DNA of 5,968 nt, from contig MGUT01000006.1 in NCBI GenBank assembly GCA_001800095.1, positions 22,866 to 28,833 on the forward strand, written 5' to 3'. The stretch's first letter is position 1, and the number at the start of each line of letters is the position of its first letter. Below, piece after piece: positions 1 to 5,011 of this stretch. Source of the DNA: Elusimicrobia bacterium RIFCSPLOWO2_01_FULL_64_13 (lineage in GTDB: Bacteria > Elusimicrobiota > Elusimicrobia > 2-02-FULL-39-32). The notes under the pieces are model-generated. The model was not told where the DNA came from. It did not search any database and was given only the letters and a program-made list of their open reading frames with translations. The position numbers and the translations under genes were made by a program.

Positions 1-2
1 AT

Positions 3-521
3 CCCTCTTATTTCGGCTACGGCTGGATGAGGCGCTACCTGGAAAGGCTGGGGGAATTCGTCCATTCCCATTCCGGGATGAAGGTCGCCGTCCTCCGCCC
101 CACCGCCGTCTACGGCTCCTGGGACCGCAGCAACCACGTGATCCCCGCCCTCATCGCGAGGGCGTTCAAAAAAGAAGATCCTTTCGTGGTCTGGGGATCG
201 GGTGAAGAGGTCCGCGACTTCGTCCACGCCGCGGACGTCGCCCGGGCCTGCCTGATCGCCCTGGAAAAGCACGCCGAGAACGATCCCATCAACATCGGCT
301 ACGGGAAGACCATCAGGATCAAGGAGCTGGTCGGCCATGTTCTGAAGCTGACCGGACACCGGGACGCCAGTGTGGTCTTCGACGCCTCGAAACCGACCAC
401 CATCCCTTTCCGGATGGTGGACACGGCGAAAGCCAAAAAGATCCTGGGATTCGAGACCCGGGTCTCCCTGGAAGAGGGCCTGAAGGACGCCGTCGAGTGG
501 CGCAGAAAGACGAATTTTTGA
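3..521 (+). CDS. NAD-dependent epimerase/dehydratase, C-terminal part (5' end outside window)
   Basis: This is the C-terminal 172 residues of an extended SDR that epimerises, dehydrates or reduces a nucleotide sugar in the cytoplasm. The frame is open from the left edge, so the ATG at 27 is internal and the NAD-binding Rossmann half lies outside. Visible landmarks are the active-site helix YGWMRRYLE (codons 18-44), LRPTAVYG (117-140), the substrate-binding stretch DPFVVWG (177-197), RDFVHAADVAR (213-245) and the C-terminal SLEEGLKDAVEW helix. At the usual YxxxK catalytic pair the Tyr is present (18-20) but the Lys position reads Arg (30-32, AGG). The gene overlaps the following SDR by 4 or 25 bases depending on that gene's start. 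It is paralogous to the minus-strand epimerase at the right edge. The family is clear, but the exact sugar substrate cannot be told. Confidence 0.93.
   Translation, partial: PSYFGYGWMRRYLERLGEFVHSHSGMKVAVLRPTAVYGSWDRSNHVIPALIARAFKKEDPFVVWGSGEEVRDFVHAADVARACLIALEKHAENDPINIGYGKTIRIKELVGHVLKLTGHRDASVVFDASKPTTIPFRMVDTAKAKKILGFETRVSLEEGLKDAVEWRRKTNF
183..196 (+). repeat. 14-base inverted match to 5387-5400 (shared epimerase motif)
   Basis: TTCGTGGTCTGGGG at 183-196 recurs exactly as its reverse complement at 5387-5400. Both copies encode the FVVWG segment of the two opposed epimerase paralogs, so this is residual gene homology rather than a mobile-element end. It could serve as a very short recombination seed for inverting the operon between the copies. 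Confidence 0.5.
397..420 (+). other. Perfect 9-bp hairpin inside the left epimerase gene
   Basis: CCACCATCC (397-405) and GGATGGTGG (412-420) are exact complements around a 6-base loop. No T tract follows, so it is not an intrinsic terminator. It codes for the stretch around TTIPFRMVD near the C-terminus. Whether the fold matters is unknown. Confidence 0.4.
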
Positions 522-1309
522 ACACCCTCCGAGACCAGGTCGTGATCGTGACCGGCGCTTCCAGCGGAATCGGGGAAGCGACCGCCCTGCTCCTTGCGGA
601 AAAGGGAGCCAAGGTCGTTCTGGCTTCCAGGAACGCCGGAAAACTGGCGCTCCTGGCGAAACGGATCGAAGAAAAAGGCGGAAGCTGCCTGGCCGTGCCC
701 ACCGACGTGACCTCTCCCGAAGGAGTCGGGAACCTGCTCCAAAAAACCCTGGACCGCTTCAAAACGGTGGACGTGCTCGTCAATAACGCCGGGGTCTCGC
801 TGGTCAAACCGGCCGCGGACACGGCCGAAGCCGAGATGCGGTCGGTCATGGAGACCAATTTTTGGGGCCCGGTGCGCTGCGCGAAGGCCGTCATCCCGAC
901 GATGACCGCCAAGGGCAAGGGACAAATATTGAATATCCTGTCCCAATCTGGTAGAATAGGTACTTCTTGTCAAAGTTTTTATTCGGCGAGCAAGTTCGCC
1001 CTGGCCGGATTCAGCGAATCATTGCGTCAAGAGTTGAGGCCTCACGGGATCGCGGTGTCGATGGTCTTCCCGGGATTCGTCCAGACGCCCATGTCCGAAG
1101 CGCCGCTCAAAGCGGCCAGAAAAGCGGGGATATCCCTTCACCCGGTATCGGCCGGAACCGCCGCTGAACACATAGTCAAAGCCATCCGATGCAGGAAAGA
1201 GGAGGTCACGTTCCCAGCGATGAGCCGGCTGATGATCATCGCTCACTTTTTTTGCCCGAAGACCGTCGAAAAACTGATCTCCATGCTTCGAAAAAGGATG
1301 TACGGATGA
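497..1309 (+). CDS. Short-chain dehydrogenase/reductase (classical SDR)
   Basis: This is an NAD(P)-dependent oxidoreductase acting on a carbonyl/alcohol pair. Counting from the GTG at 497 (270 aa), it shows the cofactor motif TGASSGIG (19-26), Arg45 after the second strand (ASRN, suggesting NADP), Asp70, NNAG (96-99), Asn121, catalytic Ser149, Tyr162 and Lys166 (YSASK), and FPGFVQTP (191-198). All catalytic residues are present. The C-terminus (about 235-270) is hydrophobic then basic, as in SDRs that act on lipids at membranes, so a lipid or glycolipid substrate is possible. The start is uncertain. GTG 497 overlaps the upstream gene by 25 bases, while TTG 518 gives a TTGA stop/start overlap and the compact N-terminus NTLRDQVVIVTG, more usual for the family. 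I favour 518 biologically. The stop overlaps the next start as ATGA. A low-GC patch sits at 923-982. Confidence 0.93.
   Translation: MAQKDEFLNTLRDQVVIVTGASSGIGEATALLLAEKGAKVVLASRNAGKLALLAKRIEEKGGSCLAVPTDVTSPEGVGNLLQKTLDRFKTVDVLVNNAGVSLVKPAADTAEAEMRSVMETNFWGPVRCAKAVIPTMTAKGKGQILNILSQSGRIGTSCQSFYSASKFALAGFSESLRQELRPHGIAVSMVFPGFVQTPMSEAPLKAARKAGISLHPVSAGTAAEHIVKAIRCRKEEVTFPAMSRLMIIAHFFCPKTVEKLISMLRKRMYG
929..957 (+). promoter_or_regulatory. Promoter look-alike inside the SDR gene (extended -10)
   Basis: TTGAAT at 929-934 (4 of 6 to the sigma-70 -35 box) is followed after exactly 17 bases by TAGAAT at 952-957 (5 of 6 to the -10 box). TG at 949-950 gives an extended -10, TGgTAGAAT. It lies in the lowest-GC patch of the window. 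A start near 964 could transcribe the radical SAM and glycosyltransferase genes independently of the upstream epimerase. It may equally be a by-product of the AT-rich patch, and it is unsupported beyond the motif match. Confidence 0.35.
1216..1253 (+). terminator. Terminator-like hairpin with T7 tract inside the SDR 3' end
   Basis: AGCGATGA (1216-1223) is exactly complementary to TCATCGCT (1236-1243) with a 12-base loop. After three bases (CAC) a run of seven T follows at 1247-1253. This resembles a weak intrinsic terminator or attenuator pointing along the operon, 52 bases before the radical SAM start. Against it: the stem is only half G/C, the loop is large, the T tract is displaced by three bases, and the element sits within coding sequence for the SDR C-terminal segment. 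Confidence 0.25.
1294..1298 (+). promoter_or_regulatory. Ribosome binding site of the radical SAM gene
   Basis: AAGGA lies 7 bases before ATG 1306 and decides that start over the open frame extending upstream to 1189. The ATG overlaps the SDR stop as ATGA, and the MKVLLIAPSF start is the usual opening of this family. Confidence 0.7.
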
Positions 1310-2724
1310 AAGTCCTGTTGATCGCCCCTTCCTTCGACCCCATCGGCCAGGGGCACGGCTCCAAACGGAGGAAAGGCACCCGCTACGGGTTCTGGGCTTC
1401 CTACACGGCCGCCCTGCTCTCCGGCATCATTAAAAAGATGGGCCACCAGTTCGAATACATCGACGCGCCCATGCTCATGTGGTCCAACGCGGAGATCGTG
1501 CGGAGGATCGCCGAGGCCCGGCCGGACATCATCGGGATCAGCGCCGTCCTGGCCTTGAAGGACTCGGTGATCGAGCTCGCCCGGGCCATCCGCGCCCAGG
1601 CCAAGGTCGACGCCCCGATATTCCTGGGCGGGCTTCTGGCCACGTCGTTCGGGGAAAGGGTCCTGTCGGAGAACCCGGAGATCGACTACGCGGTCGTGGG
1701 AGAGGCGGAAGAGACGATCCAGGAGCTTCTAAAGAAGATCGAAGCCGGGGAATCCATGGAAGGCGTCCGGGGGATCATTTACCGGAACGGCCCCGGGATC
1801 GTGCGCAATCCGGACCGGCCTCCCATCAAGGACCTGGATTCCCTGCCGTCTCCGGACTGGTCGATCTTCGACCTGAAGATGTACCGGCCCATCCCATTCC
1901 AGAACAAGCGCCTGCCGATCATCCCTTACATGGCCTCCAGGGGATGCTCCTACAGTCTGTGCACCTTCTGCTACGAGTCCGCGCCCTTCGCGCCGCCCTG
2001 GCGCCGCCATTCGCCCCAGAGGGTCGTGCGCGACATCCAGGAAGCCGTGGAGAGATACGGCGTGCGCGAAGTGGCCTTCTTCGACGACATCTTCCTCATC
2101 AACGAGCGCTGGGTCCTGGAATTCTGCGGCCTCCTCCGGGAAAAAAAGATCGACATCGCCTGGTCCTGCCTGGCCTACGCCAAGAGCATGACCAAAAAGA
2201 TGGTCGAAGCCGCGGCGAAGGCGGGATGCTGGTCCATCTACCTGGGATTCGAATCCGCCAACCAGGAGACCCTCGACAGGATCAAGAAGGGGCTGTCCAT
2301 GGAACAGGTGCGGGCCGCCATCGGCTGGATGCATGAATACCGGGTCGACATCCGCGGCTCTTTCATCCTGTCGCTGCCGGGCGAGAGCCCGGAGAAGGCG
2401 ATGAACAGCGTCCGTTTCGCCGTCGAGAACGACCTGACCTACGTCCTTTTCCTTCCTTACTTCCCCGAATACGGGACGCCCCTTTACAACGAAGTGGCGG
2501 CCAATGAGGTCGTCGTGGACGAATACAAGGGCCGGGCCAACGCGCAATACGTGCCCCCGGGGTACAAGGACGAGGCGGAGGTCATGAGAACGATCCGAAA
2601 AGCGTATCAAAAATTCTATCTCCGTCCGGCTTACGTGTGGAAACACTTGAAGCGCATCCGGACCCCGGACGACGTCAGGCATTACTACGAAGCCCTTCAT
2701 TTCGTGACGGGCCTCTCCTCCTGA
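1306..2724 (+). CDS. B12-binding-domain radical SAM protein
   Basis: This 472-aa radical SAM enzyme reductively cleaves S-adenosylmethionine at a [4Fe-4S] cluster. It belongs to the large cobalamin-domain group that includes BchE-like cyclases and C/P-methyltransferases. Residues 1-150 form the B12-type Rossmann domain: MKVLLIAPSF, RPDIIGISA (72-80), FLGGLLAT (106-113) and the closing VVGEAEET (130-137). No DxHxxG is present, so any cobalamin would bind without a His ligand, as in other members. A linker with SLPSPDW (179-185) leads to the cluster motif C214, C219, C222, spaced CX4CX2C. Barrel landmarks are AFFDDIF (257-263), IYLGFESAN (311-319) and GSFILSLPGES (351-361). The C-terminal FYLRPAY (437-443) is typical of the group. 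The start is chosen at ATG 1306: AAGGA at 1294-1298 is well spaced and ATGA overlaps the SDR stop. The role in the cluster, possibly sugar or lipid C-methylation or rearrangement, is inference. Confidence 0.93.
   Translation: MKVLLIAPSFDPIGQGHGSKRRKGTRYGFWASYTAALLSGIIKKMGHQFEYIDAPMLMWSNAEIVRRIAEARPDIIGISAVLALKDSVIELARAIRAQAKVDAPIFLGGLLATSFGERVLSENPEIDYAVVGEAEETIQELLKKIEAGESMEGVRGIIYRNGPGIVRNPDRPPIKDLDSLPSPDWSIFDLKMYRPIPFQNKRLPIIPYMASRGCSYSLCTFCYESAPFAPPWRRHSPQRVVRDIQEAVERYGVREVAFFDDIFLINERWVLEFCGLLREKKIDIAWSCLAYAKSMTKKMVEAAAKAGCWSIYLGFESANQETLDRIKKGLSMEQVRAAIGWMHEYRVDIRGSFILSLPGESPEKAMNSVRFAVENDLTYVLFLPYFPEYGTPLYNEVAANEVVVDEYKGRANAQYVPPGYKDEAEVMRTIRKAYQKFYLRPAYVWKHLKRIRTPDDVRHYYEALHFVTGLSS
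2377..2392 (+). other. All-GC 6-bp hairpin with GAGA (GNRA) tetraloop inside the radical SAM gene
   Basis: CCGGGC (2377-2382), loop GAGA (2383-2386) and GCCCGG (2387-2392) form a compact, stable hairpin in mRNA coding for LPGESPE. GNRA loops stabilise RNA stems. In a GC-rich gene such a match can arise by chance, and the protein motif LPGES is itself conserved in the family. Confidence 0.4.
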
Positions 2725-2726
2725 AC

Positions 2727-3497
2727 ATGGGCGGAAAAAGACCCGGCGTCACGCTTTACATCCCCACCCTCAACGAATACGAGGCCATGAAGGTCATCAT
2801 GCCCCAGATCAGGAAAGCGTGGTACGACCAGCTTCTCATCGTGGACGGCGGCTCGACCGACGGGACCCTGGAATACTGCAAGGAGCACGGGTACCCGGTG
2901 GTCATGCAGTCCCAGCCCGGCAAGGGCCTCCCCAACGCCACGCTCGACGCTTTCCGGCTCTTCGACCAGGACATCTTCATCGCCTTCAGCCCCGACGGCA
3001 ACAGCATCGCCGAGCTCATCCCGCCCCTGGTCGACAAGATGATGGAAGGATACGACATGGTCATCGTGTCGCGGTACCTGGACGGGGCCAAGAGCGAGGA
3101 CGACGATTTCCTGACCGCCATAGGCAACAAGACCTACACCTGGCTGATGAACACCCTGTTCGGCTCCAAACTCACCGATTCCCTGGTCATCTACCGGGCC
3201 TTCACGCGGGAAGCGATGCTGAAGATGGAGCTGAACGTCCAGACCGACGAGAACTGGGTCCGCAAACATTGGGGCTTGAGCACCACCTGGGAGATCGCCT
3301 CTTCCATCCGCAGCGCCAAGCTGGGCCTCAAAGTGGGGGAGATCCCCGGCGACGAACCCATAAGGATCGGCGGCGTGCGCAAGATGAGCATCATCTTCAA
3401 CGGCATCGCCGGCCTCTTCCAGATCTTCTACGAATATTTCATGGGCATGCGCGTCTTCAAAAGAAGGCCCCCGGAAGGCCTTTCAGTCTCCCGTTGA
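2727..3497 (+). CDS. Family 2 glycosyltransferase, polyprenyl-phosphate sugar synthase type (DPM1-like)
   Basis: This 256-aa inverting GT-A glycosyltransferase resembles dolichol-phosphate mannose synthase and undecaprenyl-phosphate sugar transferases. It would move a sugar from a nucleotide donor onto polyprenyl phosphate at the cytoplasmic membrane face. Visible motifs are YIPTLNE (11-17), IVDGGSTDGT (38-47), the QPGKG loop (63-67), the metal-site region SPDGNS (88-93) in place of the common DADxxH, VSRY (114-117), and an acidic TDEN (173-176). There is no multi-pass C-terminal membrane domain, so it is the short soluble or peripheral form. The hydrophobic, aromatic C-terminal helix (about 220-243) may sit on the membrane. 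ATG 2727 lies 2 bases after the radical SAM stop. It has no recognisable Shine-Dalgarno, so translation probably depends on coupling. Upstream GTG 2637 would add 30 atypical residues. The GT-C protein that follows is the expected user of its product. Confidence 0.92.
   Translation: MGGKRPGVTLYIPTLNEYEAMKVIMPQIRKAWYDQLLIVDGGSTDGTLEYCKEHGYPVVMQSQPGKGLPNATLDAFRLFDQDIFIAFSPDGNSIAELIPPLVDKMMEGYDMVIVSRYLDGAKSEDDDFLTAIGNKTYTWLMNTLFGSKLTDSLVIYRAFTREAMLKMELNVQTDENWVRKHWGLSTTWEIASSIRSAKLGLKVGEIPGDEPIRIGGVRKMSIIFNGIAGLFQIFYEYFMGMRVFKRRPPEGLSVSR
3464..3482 (+). promoter_or_regulatory. Small hairpin with possible ribosome binding site before the GT-C gene
   Basis: AAGGCC (3464-3469) pairs with GGCCTT (3477-3482) around a 7-base loop. 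The only purine-rich Shine-Dalgarno candidate for TTG 3494, GGAAGG at 3473-3478, lies partly in the loop and partly in the stem. Its spacing to the TTG is long (15 bases). This would suit translation that depends on ribosomes arriving from the GT2 gene. The stem is short and may be chance. Confidence 0.25.
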
Positions 3498-5011
3498 GCC
3501 TCCCGCCCGCAAAAGCTCCTCCCGGAAAATTGTTCGACCGCCCGGCCCTGCTCGGCCTGGCCGCCTCGCTCCTGATCCTTTTCGCGCTCCAGGGTTTCTT
3601 CTTCTCCCACATCTCCACGTCCTGGCGGACCCACCTCTACCCCCTGGACAGCATGAACGACACCCGGGGGACGATCTGGTTCTCCCTGCACCTGCAGAAG
3701 AAGGGGCCTTACGGGAAGCCGGACCCCCACCCCCTCTTCGCCTTGAACGATCTCCTGGCCAAGCCGCCCCTCTCTTCCATGATCTTCAACTGGTTCCTGC
3801 CCGAACTGGACCACGAATTCGACGTGACCTACGAGGACTATAAAAGGGTGGTCATCTTCCAGATGCTCCTGACGGTCCTGATCGCCGTCCTCCTGTTCTC
3901 CACGGCCAAGATCGCCACGGCCAGCAACGCGGCCGCGACCCTGACGTCCCTGTTCTACGTCCTGGACCTGCCTTCGGTCACCATGGGATTCTACATCTAC
4001 ACCGACCTGATCTTCACGTTCTTCCTGGTCGCGGGGCTGGCAAGCTTCATATTAAGCTTCGAGGGGGCGGTCCCGCCCCTTTTGCGCCGGGTCCTTTTCA
4101 TCGGCTCGGCCGTGTGGTGGGGACTGGCGACCCTGACGCGGCTCAATTCGCTGTATTTCTTCGCGCCCGTGGCCGTCGCGGCGGCGGCGGCGGTCCTCAA
4201 GGAAAGATCCGCCGGACCGTCGCGGTTTTGGGGCGCGGTCAAGCCGTTCCTTAAAAGATACGCGGTGTGGTTCCTGGTCTTCGGCGGGATCGTGAGCTGG
4301 CGCCATTACCAGGTCTGGCGGCTCACGGGCAAGGCGTTCTTTTCCCTGAACGGGATCTACGCCGCCGGCTCCAAGGCCGAGATCATGTCGGAAGTCGAAC
4401 GTATCTCTTTCGGCGACGCCTACGGCAGGTATATGGCGCGGGATTTCCTGGACAAGGTGCACGAAAGCGGGGACGACGTGGACAGGATCATCGAATTGAA
4501 TCAAACAGCCGCCGAGGAATACGTCAAGACGGCCAAGGCCCATCCGGCCATCGTCTTCCGGCAGTTCCTGATCCACGCCAGCCGGCTCTTCAACACGGCG
4601 GGACGGACGCAGATCGGCGACGTCCTCGGAGAGCAGCCCTCCATGCTGATCGACCGGAACCTGGTCGCACGGCCCTGGCTGATGCTGAAGCCGGAAAATT
4701 TAAAGATCATCCTGGGCCATCCCCGGGAGACCGGATTGATCTGGGTGGTCTGGGTGTGGACCCATCTTTTCTTCCTGTACGTCTGCTCCGCCGCGGCCGC
4801 GCTCTTCGTCCTCAAACGCCTGGTCCGGGGGGACCTGGGGTTCCCGCTCTGGGCCTTCACGGCGTTCCTGTTCTTCGGTTATCTCGCTTTTTTCTACAGC
4901 CTGGTGAACGGGGTCGTGCGCTACAGGGTCCCGATCATTCCGGAACTGGCCCTCTTGGCGGGATGGGGGGGGACTTTAATATCGGAGAGGATGAGGCGGG
5001 GGAGGGCTTAA
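3494..5011 (+). CDS. Multi-pass GT-C type membrane glycosyltransferase (ArnT/PMT-like)
   Basis: This integral membrane protein of about 505 aa probably transfers a sugar from a polyprenyl-phosphate carrier to a glycan, lipid or protein on the outer membrane face. Using TTG 3494, a first membrane helix (about 17-37) is followed by an extracytoplasmic loop with Asp52 and Asp56. Next comes KPPLSSMIFNW (90-100), resembling the KPPL motif of ArnT/PMT_2 proteins. Hydrophobic helices lie near 118-138, 145-188, 198-235 and 254-272. A soluble region of about 140 residues follows, then helices near 415-440 and 452-470, and a last segment opening with RYRVPIIPELALLAG (477-490), a common GT-C ending. No ATG precedes the first helix. 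TTG 3494 overlaps the GT2 stop as TTGA; TTG 3530 is the alternative, and ATG 3653 would delete helix 1. The upstream open frame through the GT2 gene is a shadow. Its stop overlaps that of the convergent epimerase. Confidence 0.85.
   Translation: MSLPPAKAPPGKLFDRPALLGLAASLLILFALQGFFFSHISTSWRTHLYPLDSMNDTRGTIWFSLHLQKKGPYGKPDPHPLFALNDLLAKPPLSSMIFNWFLPELDHEFDVTYEDYKRVVIFQMLLTVLIAVLLFSTAKIATASNAAATLTSLFYVLDLPSVTMGFYIYTDLIFTFFLVAGLASFILSFEGAVPPLLRRVLFIGSAVWWGLATLTRLNSLYFFAPVAVAAAAAVLKERSAGPSRFWGAVKPFLKRYAVWFLVFGGIVSWRHYQVWRLTGKAFFSLNGIYAAGSKAEIMSEVERISFGDAYGRYMARDFLDKVHESGDDVDRIIELNQTAAEEYVKTAKAHPAIVFRQFLIHASRLFNTAGRTQIGDVLGEQPSMLIDRNLVARPWLMLKPENLKIILGHPRETGLIWVVWVWTHLFFLYVCSAAAALFVLKRLVRGDLGFPLWAFTAFLFFGYLAFFYSLVNGVVRYRVPIIPELALLAGWGGTLISERMRRGRA
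4178..4192 (+). repeat. (GCG)5 triplet run in the GT-C gene
   Basis: Five consecutive GCG codons encode Ala229-Ala233 in a membrane helix. Slippage by whole units would keep the frame and only change helix length. It is short and probably reflects alanine-rich membrane sequence at high GC. Confidence 0.6.

Noticed and set aside
299..973. Minus-strand frames opposite the epimerase and SDR
   Set aside because: They have shadow composition typical of high-GC DNA and no motifs, while the plus strand is fully accounted for.
1729..2700. Long minus-strand frame (323 aa) opposite the radical SAM gene
   Set aside because: It has shadow composition, is anti-parallel to a gene with clear cluster and barrel motifs, and has no recognisable domain.
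2819..3493. Open plus-strand frame running through the whole GT2 gene into the GT-C gene
   Set aside because: Its translation is Arg/Pro/Gly/His-rich with no domain signature, and it lies over a well-supported GT2 gene in another frame. The membrane protein begins only near 3494.
3653..3655. ATG as the start of the GT-C gene
   Set aside because: It would delete the first membrane helix and part of the acidic loop. The TTG overlapping the GT2 stop fits better.
4042..4059. Two AAGCTT copies 12 bases apart as a regulatory inverted repeat
   Set aside because: They encode a repeated Ser-Phe in a membrane helix deep inside a gene, with no nearby start for them to control.
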